A DNA stretch of 64,000 nucleotides from Bacteroidia bacterium (GCA_030427735.1 JAUIBP010000001.1:248001-312000); one strand, 5' to 3'; positions 38,952 through 48,010 are shown, counted from the stretch's first letter. Program-made: numbers and translations. Notes: generated from the sequence alone by a model not told the origin.

Positions 38952-39402
38952 TATTTTTAGAATCTTTGATATTCTTTATTACAAACGAACTTTGTATTTG
39001 CGATACAATTTGTGTTCTGGATATTTTCTTTAAAACGAATTCCTGATATTCGTTCATATCTTTCAATATAATTTTAAGCAAAATATCGTAAGTACCTGCA
39101 ATATAATTAGCTTCAACAACATTTTCCAAAGTATTGATATAAGCTTCAAATGCTCTAAATGGTTCTTCTTGGTGCGTTGTTAAGGTCACCTGGCAATATG
39201 CCACTAAAGATTTTCCTAATTTGGTATAATCAATTACCGCATTATACCCCTTAATAATACCCGAAGCTTCTAATTTTTTAACACGTTCGTGCACCGGTGT
39301 TATCGATAAATTAACAGTTTCTGCTAGCTGCTTAATAGATTGCTTGCTGTCTTTTTCTAAGGCCTGTATCAATTTAAAATCGACATCGTCTAACTTAATC
39401 AT
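38941..39402 (-). CDS. Lrp/AsnC family transcriptional regulator
   Basis: 153 residues. N-terminal winged HTH (about 5-60; LDDVDFKLIQALEKDSKQSI and LAETVNLSITPVHERVKKLE), then the RAM ligand-binding domain (about 70-150; GKSLVAYCQVTL, VEANYIAGTYDILLKIIL). These regulators sense amino acids. It is divergent from a histidine-decarboxylase-like gene 149 bp away, which it probably controls. Confidence 0.93.
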   Translation of the reverse strand: MIKLDDVDFKLIQALEKDSKQSIKQLAETVNLSITPVHERVKKLEASGIIKGYNAVIDYTKLGKSLVAYCQVTLTTHQEEPFRAFEAYINTLENVVEANYIAGTYDILLKIILKDMNEYQEFVLKKISRTQIVSQIQSSFVIKNIKDSKNKAM

Positions 39403-39551
39403 AGTAATATTTTCTAAAAGAGGATTAGATTCAACTTAAAACAAAAATTATTTCTACTAATTTATAATAATCAAAAATATTTTCCAAATAAATTCAAAAC
39501 TAAGGAAACAACATCTACATTTTATACCTTTACACCATAAATAACAAGGTT

Positions 39552-40685
39552 ATGAATTCTGAAGAACTTAAAGACATTTATCGTAGAAACAAGTATTATT
39601 CTGATACTTTTTTAGGTTACCCTGTAGCCAAAGATTTTTCGTATAGCGACTTTGCTCCCTTTCTTGATATTTGTATTAATAATGTAGGAGATCCCGAAAA
39701 CAAGTCTACACTTGCTATAGATACTAAGGATATTGAATTAAAATGTATCTCGTTTTTTGCCGAGATGTTATCAACCAACATGCAAGACGTTTGGGGATAC
39801 ATAACTAATGGCGGTACCGAAGGCAACCTTTATGCCTTATATTTAGCGCGCGAAAGTTTCCCGAATGCTATGGTATACTACAGCGAAAGTACCCATTATA
39901 GCGTTAAGAAAAATTTACATCTTTTAAATATTCCTAACATTGTAATTCGAGCTCAAGACAATGGCGAAATGGATTACGACGATTTAGAACAAACCATAGC
40001 TTTACGACGCGACAAACCTGCTGTGTTCTTTTTAAATATTGGAACTACCATGACGGAAGCTGTCGATAAAATTTCTGAAATTAAACGCATTATTAAAAAA
40101 TATGCTATTAAAGATTATTTTATACACTGCGACGCCGCTTTTTTAGGCACTATAGCACCTTATGTTACTCCAAAACCACAATTCGATTTTGCAGAAGGTA
40201 TAGACAGCATTGCTATCTCTGGACATAAATTTATTGGTAGCCCAATTCCGTGCGGAACAGTATTAGTAAAACGTAAACACAGAGACCGCATAGCCAATTC
40301 GGTATCGTATGTAGGCACAATGGATACCACTATAACAGGTTCCAGAAACGGATTAACGCCCTTATTTATTTGGGATTTTATTCAGAAACACGGTCACGAA
40401 GGTTTAAGATTGCGCGTTGAAGCCGCTCAAAAAGTAGCTGCTTATACCGAGAACGAATTGAAAAAATTAGGGTTAAATGCGTGGCGAAATAATCAAGCCT
40501 TAACCGTTGTATTCCCAAAACCTAGCAAAGCCTTATGTACTAAATATCAGCTAGCATCTGAAGACGATATCGCTCATATTATTTGTATTCCAGGCATTAC
40601 CACACAAGATATAGATAATTTTATTTTAGATCTAAAAGCCGAAATAACATCTATTACAGTAAATGCAGAAGCTGTTTTTGCATAA
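39552..40685 (+). CDS. PLP-dependent histidine decarboxylase-like enzyme
   Basis: 377 residues, full length for the short group II decarboxylases of the Hdc type. The PLP lysine is K226 in ISGHKFIGSPIPCG; Asp194 in FIHCDAAFLG binds the pyridine nitrogen; His115 in ESTHYSVKK stacks on the ring; YITNGGTEGN binds phosphate. Bacterial members convert histidine to histamine, but close relatives in plants act on serine, so the substrate is not certain. The divergent Lrp/AsnC gene fits amino-acid control. A terminator follows. An antiporter gene, common in acid-resistance decarboxylase pairs, is absent. Confidence 0.85.
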   Translation: MNSEELKDIYRRNKYYSDTFLGYPVAKDFSYSDFAPFLDICINNVGDPENKSTLAIDTKDIELKCISFFAEMLSTNMQDVWGYITNGGTEGNLYALYLARESFPNAMVYYSESTHYSVKKNLHLLNIPNIVIRAQDNGEMDYDDLEQTIALRRDKPAVFFLNIGTTMTEAVDKISEIKRIIKKYAIKDYFIHCDAAFLGTIAPYVTPKPQFDFAEGIDSIAISGHKFIGSPIPCGTVLVKRKHRDRIANSVSYVGTMDTTITGSRNGLTPLFIWDFIQKHGHEGLRLRVEAAQKVAAYTENELKKLGLNAWRNNQALTVVFPKPSKALCTKYQLASEDDIAHIICIPGITTQDIDNFILDLKAEITSITVNAEAVFA

Positions 40686-40706
40686 TTTCTAAATAATTTC
40701 TCATAA

Positions 40707-40734
40707 AAAAACGCCAACTTTTGTTGGCGTTTTT
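40707..40734. terminator. Terminator after the decarboxylase gene
   Basis: A 12-bp stem (40707-40718 with 40723-40734), core ACGCCAAC/GTTGGCGT, 4-nt loop, with A and T runs on the two sides, so it can serve the convergent DUF4870 gene as well. Confidence 0.87.
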
Positions 40735-40752
40735 GATTCATCTTAAAATAGT

Positions 40753-41091
40753 TTAACTAATAAAATTGAAAGATAAAGGATAATGCGGTGTTTGGCCATT
40801 ACTAACTTTTATAGCATTTAAGATTGGGAAAACAATACCTATAATACCGATTACCAAAAAGCCTAAAAGCCCTAAGCCAAAAAGTAAAATTAAAGGCACA
40901 CACAGTATGGCATATATAATTAGACTAATCTGAAAGTTTAAAATAACTTTTCCGTTTTCATCCATTTCATAAACCCTTTCTTTTTGGGTTATCCACAAAA
41001 CTAACGGAATAAGCAAACTACCAAACCCAGTAACCAATGTTACCAACTGGCTTAAATGCGTTATAATTAATAATTGTTTATCTTCTCTCAT
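40753..41091 (-). CDS. DUF4870 family small membrane protein
   Basis: 112 residues from the ATG at 41091 (MREDKQLLIITHLSQLVTLV). Three to four membrane helices: the first with FGSLLIPLVLWITQKER, the others around ISLIIYAILCVPLILLFGL and GIIGIVFPILNAIKVSNG. This is the DUF4870 (Tic20-like) pattern; function unknown. It follows the YeeE/YedE pair by 58 bp on the same strand. Confidence 0.88.
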   Translation of the reverse strand: MREDKQLLIITHLSQLVTLVTGFGSLLIPLVLWITQKERVYEMDENGKVILNFQISLIIYAILCVPLILLFGLGLLGFLVIGIIGIVFPILNAIKVSNGQTPHYPLSFNFIS

Positions 41092-41149
41092 GATGATTGT
41101 ATATTTTGATTGATACTTATAAGACGATAAACCCAGCAAAATGTTACAC

Positions 41150-41563
41150 TTAATGTGGTAATTTATCTTTTACAATACCATAAATAAAAGTCCCTAGTAC
41201 GGCAGACATTAGTACAATAATAACCGGAATAAAACCTGCACCTATAAGCACAAAAATAGGGCCAGGACATGCGCCTGCTAATGCCCAACCCAAACCAAAA
41301 ATAATTCCGCCATACATGTACCTTGCAAACGACCTGTCTTTATCTTCAATAATTATTGGAGTCCCATCAAAAGCCTTAATATTATATCGCTTAATCAATT
41401 GGATAAAAATAATTCCAAATACTAAAGCTGTACCAATAATACCATACATATGGAACGATTCAAAACGAAACATTTCATAAATTCGAAACCACGAAGCCGC
41501 TTCAGACTTATACATAATAACTCCAAAAACAAACCCTAACACTATAAATATAATTTTCTTCAT
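41150..41563 (-). CDS. YeeE/YedE-type sulfur transporter half 2 (DUF6691-like)
   Basis: 137 residues with four membrane helices. The key motif is GWALAGACPGPIFVLIGAG, with the cysteine of the YeeE/YedE G-A-C-P-G type thought to handle thiosulfate or sulfide. It starts 3 bp after the first half ends. The two reading frames each have a good start and family-like ends, so this is a genuine two-gene transporter rather than a frameshift. Confidence 0.88.
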   Translation of the reverse strand: MKKIIFIVLGFVFGVIMYKSEAASWFRIYEMFRFESFHMYGIIGTALVFGIIFIQLIKRYNIKAFDGTPIIIEDKDRSFARYMYGGIIFGLGWALAGACPGPIFVLIGAGFIPVIIVLMSAVLGTFIYGIVKDKLPH

Positions 41564-41566
41564 CTT

Positions 41567-42124
41567 TTAAAATATTAAAGGAAATAATAGGTGAACCATA
41601 ATCAATCCCCCAATAAAAAATCCAATGACTGCAATTAACGACGGAAGTTGTAAATTGCTTAATCCAGAAATGGCATGTCCAGAAGTACAACCACCTGCAT
41701 AACGTGCGCCAAATCCAATTAAAAAGCCTCCCACAATTAAAATCACCCAAGTCTTCGCTCTACTTAAAGCAGACACCGAGAACAACTCGGCAGGCAAATA
41801 AGCATTGGTCGTTGATATATGTAAATCCTGAAGCGATAGCTTTGTAGCTTCACTAATGGCCGGAATACTATTTTCCGACAAGAACTGTGCAGCAAAAAAA
41901 CCGCCCAAAACAGCACCTAAAACAACAAATAAGTTCCAACTATCTTGCTTCCAATTATAATCAAAAAAAGTACTTGCTTTTCCACCTCCGCACATACTAC
42001 AAAACGTTCGTAAATTAGACGACATGCCAAAACGCTTGCCTAATAACAACAAGAACAACATGAGTAATGCAATTAAAAATCCCGACACATACCAGGGCCA
42101 AGGCTGTAAAATGAATTCCATCAT
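41567..42124 (-). CDS. YeeE/YedE-type sulfur transporter half 1
   Basis: 185 residues with about five membrane helices. Conserved cysteine blocks: RTFCSMCGGGKASTFF after the first helix, and GFGARYAGGCTSGHAISGLS in the second half, the hallmark G-C-T-S-G-H of YeeE/YedE thiosulfate channels. Paired with the gene 3 bp downstream. No rhodanese or sulfur dioxygenase gene sits beside it, which is the more usual setting. Confidence 0.9.
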   Translation of the reverse strand: MMEFILQPWPWYVSGFLIALLMLFLLLLGKRFGMSSNLRTFCSMCGGGKASTFFDYNWKQDSWNLFVVLGAVLGGFFAAQFLSENSIPAISEATKLSLQDLHISTTNAYLPAELFSVSALSRAKTWVILIVGGFLIGFGARYAGGCTSGHAISGLSNLQLPSLIAVIGFFIGGLIMVHLLFPLIF

Positions 42125-42295
42125 AATTTTTAATTTTTTAATATATTTTCAAGGTACAAATATATTAGCAACACTATTGCTCGTTTGCTACTTTGGTTAC
42201 ACAACATTTTAAATTTGCTGCTGTGTTAAAAAATTTAAACTACAAAAATTAGTATGGTTTAAAATACTATCTTACTCTCCAAACCAACCAAGGCT

Positions 42296-43639
42296 ATGAA
42301 ACGTACACTACAAATTGTTGCTTCACTTTTAATACTTTTTTTAATATTAGCGGTATACTTTAATTACCCCAAACTAAATTTCATTACTGGTTTTGCCGCC
42401 AAAAGTGTCTGCTCCTGTACGTTTATAGCGGATAGAGAATTAACATCGGTAGAAACCCAAGACAACGACTTCTCTCCCATATTTTATGCTAAGAACAAAA
42501 TTGATTTTAAAGAAAAATCGGTTACTTCAACTGTATTTGGGTTAAAACCCAGAACTGCAATTTACAAAGCAGGATTAGGCTGTATTTTGGTTCCTGAAGG
42601 AAGCAACGCCAACACTTTAAGGCTACAACCCGAACGAACAATTACTCCCAAAGCACTACCTTTTCCTTATGGGAATTTACCACAAAAAGACACCATATTT
42701 AAAAACATAGATTACGAAGCTCTTCAAAACGCTGTTGAATCGGCGTTTGACAAAAACGGAGAAAAAGTAAAACGAAGCCGCGCAGTCTTGGTAGTTTACA
42801 AAGATCACATTATCGCCGAAAAATACGCCGATGGTTTTACCAAAAATACTAAAATTTTAGGGTGGTCTATGACGAAAAGTATTACAAGTGCCATTGTTGG
42901 AGTTTTGGATAAACAGGGGAGAATTAACCGTAATCAATCCAATTTATTTGAAGCTTGGAAAAACGACCAACGCTCTAAAATCACCTTAAATAATCTATTA
43001 CAAATGAATAGCGGTTTGGCTTGGGAAGAAGATTACAGCAAAATTTCGGACGTTACAAAAATGCTGTTTTTAAAACCTAATATGCCTAACATTCAACTTG
43101 AAAAACCTTTAATTGCTGAGCCGAATACAAATTGGAATTATTCTTCTGGCACCACAAACTTAATTTCAGGATTTATCGTTAATCAATTTAAAAGTCAACA
43201 AGACTATTTAAATTTTTGGTATGCAGAACTTATTGATAAGATTGGTATGCATTCCATGACCATAGAAACTGATTTAGAAGGTCATTTTGTAGGGTCGTCT
43301 TACGGATGGGCTACAGCGAGAGACTGGAGTAAATTCGGCCTGTTGTACCTACACGATGGCAATTGGAATGGTGAACAGATTTTAACTACCGATTGGATCA
43401 ATTACACCAAAACCCCTACGCCCACTTCTAACGGCGAGTATGGCGCTCAATTTTGGCTGAATGCTGGCGGGCATTATCCCGATGTTACTAAAGACTTATT
43501 TTCTTGCAATGGATATCAGGGACAAAAAATAAGCATCGTCCCTTCTAAAGATGTTGTAATAGTACGTTTCGGTTTAATTGAAGAACCGTTATTCGATTTT
43601 AACCGTTTTCTTTCAGAAGTGCTCTCTGCTATACATTAA
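42296..43639 (+). CDS. Serine hydrolase of the class C beta-lactamase family
   Basis: 447 residues. N-terminal membrane anchor (about 5-23), a 130-residue extension rich in Cys (CSCTF at 39-43), then the serine hydrolase domain with S-x-x-K in WSMTKS (Ser191, Lys194) and Y-S-S (Tyr282) in place of Y-x-N, plus YGAQFWLNAGGHYPD and GYQGQKISIVPSKDVVIVRFG near the end. These proteins act as esterases, D-aminopeptidases or penicillin-binding proteins, and seldom as true beta-lactamases. It is divergent from the YeeE pair across 171 bp where I see no clear signal. Confidence 0.88.
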   Translation: MKRTLQIVASLLILFLILAVYFNYPKLNFITGFAAKSVCSCTFIADRELTSVETQDNDFSPIFYAKNKIDFKEKSVTSTVFGLKPRTAIYKAGLGCILVPEGSNANTLRLQPERTITPKALPFPYGNLPQKDTIFKNIDYEALQNAVESAFDKNGEKVKRSRAVLVVYKDHIIAEKYADGFTKNTKILGWSMTKSITSAIVGVLDKQGRINRNQSNLFEAWKNDQRSKITLNNLLQMNSGLAWEEDYSKISDVTKMLFLKPNMPNIQLEKPLIAEPNTNWNYSSGTTNLISGFIVNQFKSQQDYLNFWYAELIDKIGMHSMTIETDLEGHFVGSSYGWATARDWSKFGLLYLHDGNWNGEQILTTDWINYTKTPTPTSNGEYGAQFWLNAGGHYPDVTKDLFSCNGYQGQKISIVPSKDVVIVRFGLIEEPLFDFNRFLSEVLSAIH

Positions 43640-43674
43640 AAAAACCCTTAATAAATTATTTACTAAGAGTTTTT
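43640..43674. terminator. Weak terminator between serine hydrolase gene and ribH
   Basis: An imperfect 16-bp stem (43640-43655 with 43659-43674) with two mismatches and a 3-nt loop, mostly A-T, followed by a T-rich tract. It is the only hairpin in the 62-bp convergent gap. Confidence 0.4.
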
Positions 43675-43701
43675 ATTATTTTTAAACTATTGCTAGTTCT
43701 A

Positions 43702-44187
43702 TTATGCAATACTTCGTAAATACGCCATTTTTATAGCTGCGATGGCTGCTTCTGTACCTTTATTGCCATGAATACCTCCAGAACGGTCTATCGCCTGCTG
43801 CATGGTATTATCGGTTAAAACACAAAAAATAACTGGCGTATCATGCAATACATTTAAATCTTTAATGCCTTGGGCTACACCTTCGCAAACAAAATCGAAA
43901 TGCTTGGTTTCGCCTTGAATAACACTACCGATGGCTATTACGGCATCTACATGCTGCTCTTGCATTTTTTTACAACCGTAAATAAGCTCATAACTTCCTG
44001 GCACCTGCCAATGTTTAATATTATCGGCAGCTACACCATGTTCTAAAAGCGTGTTGTAAGCGCCCTCAAACAAGCCGTTAGTTATAGTATCGTTCCATTC
44101 TGAAACAACAATCCCAAACCGAAAGTTGCTCGCGTTTGGGATTGTTGATTTATCGTAATCGGATAAATTTTTATTTGCTGTTGCCAT
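43702..44187 (-). CDS. ribH: 6,7-dimethyl-8-ribityllumazine synthase
   Basis: 161 residues, complete. Penultimate step of riboflavin synthesis, in the cytoplasm. Motifs: FGIVVSEWNDTITNGLFEGA with the ribityl-binding Trp-Asn, the PGSYEL loop, AIGSVIQGETKHFDFVCEGV with the catalytic His, and FCVLTDNTMQQA. It follows the TPR gene by 1 bp, so the two are translationally close. The rest of the riboflavin pathway is elsewhere. Confidence 0.96.
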   Translation of the reverse strand: MATANKNLSDYDKSTIPNASNFRFGIVVSEWNDTITNGLFEGAYNTLLEHGVAADNIKHWQVPGSYELIYGCKKMQEQHVDAVIAIGSVIQGETKHFDFVCEGVAQGIKDLNVLHDTPVIFCVLTDNTMQQAIDRSGGIHGNKGTEAAIAAIKMAYLRSIA

Positions 44188-44188
44188 A

Positions 44189-44980
44189 TTATTTATTTGC
44201 TAGCACTTGTGCTTTACCTATAAATACATCTACTGTAGAGGCTTCGGTTGAATTTGGATAATCGTTTTTAATAGTTTCGAAATACCCCAAAGCTTCTTTA
44301 GGATTCCCTAACTCTAAAGCTATTAAACCAGCTTTATTTAAATACATAGGTGTTGTAAACTCGTTATTACGGATATTAGCTGCTTCTTTATAATAACTTA
44401 AAGCGTCATCTAACTGGTTTAATTGTACAAAAGCATCACCAATACCACCTTTTGCTAATGGCGCTAATGCTTCGTCTTCACTAGAGAAATTGCTTAAATG
44501 TTCTACAGCATTCTTATAATCTTTCAAGTTTAAATACGCCATACCAGCATAATACTCGGCTAAATTTGCTGCTGGAGTTCCGCTATGCTCGCTTATAATG
44601 TCTAGCATACCATATTTTCCTGCACCACCATTAAGCGCTAAAGTGTATAATGAATCTTTTTCGGTTCCGTTTACTGCCTCATTAAAGTATTTTTGAGCTT
44701 GGAACATATCGTTCATTGCTTCGGTTTCTTTTGGCTGCGCAACAAATTCGTTATAACCTAAATAGCCCAAAACTAAAGCTGCAACCACACCTATAATAAC
44801 AAAAATATATTTTTGGTTACCAGCCACCCACTCTTCTGTTTTAGAAGCCGTTTCGTCTAGCGTATTAAAAACTTCTGCTGTTGTTGATGTTTCTTCAACA
44901 TTATCAAAATTTTCAATATCTTCTTGCTCTACTTCTGGTTTTGTAGTTGGTTTGTAACCTCTTTTCTTATAAGTTGCCAT
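44189..44980 (-). CDS. Membrane-anchored tetratricopeptide-repeat protein (YfgM-like)
   Basis: 263 residues. A charged cytoplasmic N-terminus (1-55, many Glu), one membrane helix (about 57-76; YIFVIIGVVAALVLGYLGYN) and a periplasmic TPR region (about 90-255; ALSYYKEAANIRNNEF, EALGYFETIKNDYPNS). The layout resembles YfgM, a partner of the PpiD/SecYEG system, though sequence likeness is only structural. A -7 element (45001-45008, minus strand) lies 20 bp upstream. Leads a two-gene unit with ribH. Confidence 0.88.
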   Translation of the reverse strand: MATYKKRGYKPTTKPEVEQEDIENFDNVEETSTTAEVFNTLDETASKTEEWVAGNQKYIFVIIGVVAALVLGYLGYNEFVAQPKETEAMNDMFQAQKYFNEAVNGTEKDSLYTLALNGGAGKYGMLDIISEHSGTPAANLAEYYAGMAYLNLKDYKNAVEHLSNFSSEDEALAPLAKGGIGDAFVQLNQLDDALSYYKEAANIRNNEFTTPMYLNKAGLIALELGNPKEALGYFETIKNDYPNSTEASTVDVFIGKAQVLANK

Positions 44981-45000
44981 AAATTCTATATTAATCGCCG

Positions 45001-45008
45001 CAAAAATA
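45001..45008 (-). promoter_or_regulatory. Candidate -7 promoter element for TPR-ribH (TATTTTTG on minus strand)
   Basis: Perfect TAnnTTTG on the minus strand, 20 bp before the ATG at 44980, giving a leader of about 14 nt. Confidence 0.55.
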
Positions 45009-45109
45009 TAATTTTTCTTCAGAAATAAAAGGCAATTTATTTGTTATTTTTCAATAATTTGCATGCCTTTCTAAGTTAATCCATCAAATCGCATAAGATT
45101 CTTTTTTTT

Positions 45110-46195
45110 ATGATCCTAAAATCCTTATCTGTAATTAATTACAAAAATTTTGAAAGCGAATCGTTTGAATTCGACGACAAAATTAATTGCTTTGTAGGAC
45201 AGAATGGCGTTGGAAAAACGAATGTTTTAGATGCGATTTACCATTTGGCGTTTGGAAAAAGCTACTTTAACCCTATTGCTTCGCAGAACATTAACCACAA
45301 TGCCGATTTTTTTGTAGTTCATGGTGATTTCGAAAAACACGATCAGCCAGAAAAAATTGTAGTTAGCCTTAAAAGTGGTCAGAAAAAAGTAATAAAACGC
45401 AACGGTAAAGCTTACGATAAATTTAGCGACCATATTGGTTTTATTCCGTTGGTAATTATCTCGCCTGCAGATCGCGACCTAATTATTGAAGGCAGCGAAA
45501 CGAGAAGAAAATTTTTAGACAGCGTTATTTCGCAAAGCGATAAAACCTATTTAACCGATTTAATAAATTACAATAAAACATTAGCTCAGCGCAATGCACT
45601 TTTAAAATATTTTGCATTAAACCATACATTTAATGCCGACACTTTAGACGTTTACAACTTACAGCTACACGAATTAGGTTCGGCTATTTTTGAAAAAAGA
45701 CATGCATTTTTAGAAACGTTTATTCCCATTTTTAAAACCAGACATCAAGTTATTAGCCAGGGGCAGGAACATGTAGAGTTGATTTACAAAAGCGATTTGC
45801 ACGACACACCGTTAAACACACTTTTAAAGCAAAATTTAACTAAAGACAGGGCTTTACAGTACACTTCTACGGGTATTCATAAAGACGATTTACTGTTTCA
45901 AATAAGCGAACACCCCATTAAAAAATTCGGGAGTCAAGGTCAGCAAAAATCCTTTTTAATCGCCTTAAAATTAGCTCAATTCGATTTTATAAAAGCGCAA
46001 AGCGGTGTAAACCCCATTTTATTGTTAGATGATATTTTTGACAAGCTGGACGAACATCGGGTCGGGCAAATTATTAAATTAGTAGACGATGCCAATTTCG
46101 GACAATTATTTATAAGCGACACCCATGCAGACAGAACCGAAAATGCTGTTAAACAAGTGCATCAATCGTATCAATTATTTAAAATCGGAAAATAA
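45110..46195 (+). CDS. recF: DNA replication and repair protein RecF
   Basis: 361 residues. SMC-like ATPase with Walker A GQNGVGKT (K36), signature [18 protein letters not shown] and Walker [14 protein letters not shown]. Opens with [19 protein letters not shown], the RecF start block. It loads RecA at single-strand gaps with RecO and RecR. First of a likely three-gene unit: the lipoprotein gene starts 1 bp after its stop and DUF721 5 bp after that. Confidence 0.97.
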   Translation: MILKSLSVINYKNFESESFEFDDKINCFVGQNGVGKTNVLDAIYHLAFGKSYFNPIASQNINHNADFFVVHGDFEKHDQPEKIVVSLKSGQKKVIKRNGKAYDKFSDHIGFIPLVIISPADRDLIIEGSETRRKFLDSVISQSDKTYLTDLINYNKTLAQRNALLKYFALNHTFNADTLDVYNLQLHELGSAIFEKRHAFLETFIPIFKTRHQVISQGQEHVELIYKSDLHDTPLNTLLKQNLTKDRALQYTSTGIHKDDLLFQISEHPIKKFGSQGQQKSFLIALKLAQFDFIKAQSGVNPILLLDDIFDKLDEHRVGQIIKLVDDANFGQLFISDTHADRTENAVKQVHQSYQLFKIGK

Positions 46196-46196
46196 T

Positions 46197-46619
46197 ATGC
46201 AAGTTTTAAAATATCTAATTGTAATATGTAGCCTTATCGTTTTTAACAGCTGCAATACTTCACCCAAAATACATCCCGCTGATTTAAATGGCTATTGGGA
46301 GATAGAGCACGTTATCTTGCCCGATGGTACCGAACACATTTATAAAGTGAACCAAACTGTAGATTTTTTTAAATTAAATGATAGTTTAAAAGGGTACCGA
46401 CAAAAAATGAAACCTAAAGAGAATTCGAATTACATACCCGTTACAGACAAAGAACATATTGCCATTGTAAAAACAAACGATAGTGTATATTTGCACACCA
46501 AAACGGCATTTTCTAGTTGGAAAGAAACTATTTTGGAATTAAACAAAAACCGTTTAAAAGTTATTAACCATAACAATAATGTATACGTCTACAAACGTTA
46601 TATACCTTTAAACCTGTAA
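46197..46619 (+). CDS. Lipocalin-like small lipoprotein
   Basis: 140 residues from the ATG at 46197, one base after the recF stop. Lipobox VFNSC makes Cys19 the lipidated residue. The mature part (LNGYWEIEHVILPDGTEHIY, FKLNDSLKGYRQKMKP, KETILELNKNRLKVI) has the G-x-W start and alternating strands of lipocalin-like folds. Unknown ligand. It overlaps nothing but its position between recF and DUF721 is typical in flavobacteria as far as I recall. A longer frame inside recF exists but would lack the signal peptide at its start. Confidence 0.85.
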   Translation: MQVLKYLIVICSLIVFNSCNTSPKIHPADLNGYWEIEHVILPDGTEHIYKVNQTVDFFKLNDSLKGYRQKMKPKENSNYIPVTDKEHIAIVKTNDSVYLHTKTAFSSWKETILELNKNRLKVINHNNNVYVYKRYIPLNL

Positions 46620-46624
46620 CACCA

Positions 46625-46921
46625 ATGGCAAAACGCAACAACGAACACTTAAGCATTTCGGATGTTTTAAAAGCATTTGTAGAGACCAATAAATTAGAAT
46701 CTGGTTTAGACAAAGTTAATGTGCGTGATGCTTGGGCCAAGCTTATGGGTAACGGGGTCAACAACTACACTACGGCCATAAGTCTGGAACGCGATACACT
46801 TTACGTTCAATTAAGTTCTAGCGTGCTTCGAGAAGAATTAAGCTATGGAAAAGAAAAAATAATTAACATGCTTAATGACGATTTAGGTAAAGAAGTGGTA
46901 AAAAAACTGATTTTACGTTAA
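46625..46921 (+). CDS. DUF721 (DciA-like) protein
   Basis: 98 residues, all one domain: LSISDVLKAFVETNKLESGL, VRDAWAKLMGNGVNNYT, and a K homology-like segment LYVQLSSSVLREELSYGKEKI. DUF721 proteins include DciA, which helps load the replicative helicase in bacteria that lack DnaC. Its place behind recF fits a replication role; whether this short form loads helicase is unknown. Confidence 0.9.
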   Translation: MAKRNNEHLSISDVLKAFVETNKLESGLDKVNVRDAWAKLMGNGVNNYTTAISLERDTLYVQLSSSVLREELSYGKEKIINMLNDDLGKEVVKKLILR

Positions 46922-46928
46922 CTCGAAA

Positions 46929-47933
46929 TTACTGCATTAAAAGCACCAAAAGCTCTTTTAACAAATCGCCTTGCGGAACGGCATTAGCGCCAACACCTTT
47001 ACTTTTTACATCGAATTCCCGTAAAATTGCAATATTGGCACTTACCTTTTTCATCGGGTAATTTCTAACAGCTACTAGATATTCTTCTACAAAATAAGGA
47101 TTGATTTTTAAGGCGGAAGCTACGCTTCTTGGATTTTTATCATTCATGCCATGAATGTGTAATAACTGCGAAAAAAAACTGAACAATAACGACACCGTAA
47201 CCACCATAGGATTATCTTTTGGGTTGTCTGCAAAATACTTTACAATTTTTTGAGCCTTAAGCACATTACGAGACCCAATAGCCTTACGCAGCTCAAAATT
47301 ATTATAATCCTTACTTATACCAATATTTTCTTCAATATGGTCGGGGGTAATTTGTGTGTCTTTTAGTAAAATTATTTGTAGTTTCTCCAGCTCATTATTT
47401 ATTTTGCTTAAATCGGTTCCTAAAAACTCGACCAGCATTTGGGCGGCTTTAGGTGTAATGCTATACGATTTTGGTGATAATACTCTACGAATCCAATCGG
47501 CTACCTGATTTTCGTATAGTTTTTTACTTTCAAAAACTACGCCTGTTTTTTTTATCGCTTTATAAATGGCCTTGCGCTTATCTACGGTTTTATACTTATA
47601 ATTTAAAACCAAAATAGTAGATGGTTGCGGTTGCTTGGCGTAATCGGTTAATTTATCGATTTGCCGCGACAAATCCTGAGCTTCTTTAACAATAACCACC
47701 TGATATTCTGCCATCATTGGGTAACGCTTAGCCTGACTTACTATGTCTTCAACAGTAATATCGCGCCCATATAACACCATTTGGTTAAAACCTTTTTCCT
47801 CTTCGCTTAAAACACTGGCTTCAATAAAGTCCGAAATTTTATCGACATAATAAGATTCTTCACCCATTAATAAATAAATAGGTTTCAACTTTTTTTGTTT
47901 TATATCGGCTACTAACTGTTTTATTTCGTCCAA
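46929..47933 (-). CDS. holA: DNA polymerase III subunit delta
   Basis: 334 residues. The clamp-loader wrench subunit. Features: IKQKKLKPIYLLMGEESYYV at the start, then the AAA+-like N-terminal domain lacking a usable P-loop, SILVLNYKYK-type strand (as TILVLNYKYKTVDKRKAIYK), LGTDLSKINNELEKLQ, and a C-terminal helical domain. The start is TTG at 47933: the frame upstream meets TAA after three codons, and MDEIKQLVADIK matches the family N-terminus. Convergent with DUF721 and divergent from the HsdR-N-like gene. Confidence 0.93.
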   Translation of the reverse strand: MDEIKQLVADIKQKKLKPIYLLMGEESYYVDKISDFIEASVLSEEEKGFNQMVLYGRDITVEDIVSQAKRYPMMAEYQVVIVKEAQDLSRQIDKLTDYAKQPQPSTILVLNYKYKTVDKRKAIYKAIKKTGVVFESKKLYENQVADWIRRVLSPKSYSITPKAAQMLVEFLGTDLSKINNELEKLQIILLKDTQITPDHIEENIGISKDYNNFELRKAIGSRNVLKAQKIVKYFADNPKDNPMVVTVSLLFSFFSQLLHIHGMNDKNPRSVASALKINPYFVEEYLVAVRNYPMKKVSANIAILREFDVKSKGVGANAVPQGDLLKELLVLLMQ

Positions 47934-47979
47934 ACTAAAATATTATAAGTGATTGCTTCTAAAAAATAGAATTGTGGAA

Positions 47980-48010
47980 TTGGCTTTTTGAATTATGAAA
48001 TCTACCTTTG
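47980..48010 (+). promoter_or_regulatory. Promoter with good -33 and -7 elements (TTG-N20-TACCTTTG)
   Basis: TTG at 47980-47982 and TACCTTTG at 48003-48010, spaced by 20 bp, fit the Bacteroidetes consensus closely. The ATG at 48029 lies 18 bp further, so the leader is short. The in-frame TTG at 48008 is inside the -7 element and cannot be the start. Confidence 0.65.

Noticed and set aside
41150-42124. A frameshift splitting a single YeeE/YedE gene
   Set aside because: Both halves have good starts, stops and family-like ends, and two-gene forms are known, so no frameshift is needed.
42296-43639. Antibiotic-resistance beta-lactamase
   Set aside because: It has the S-x-x-K serine hydrolase fold but a long non-lactamase N-terminal part and Y-S-S in place of Y-x-N; resistance cannot be claimed.
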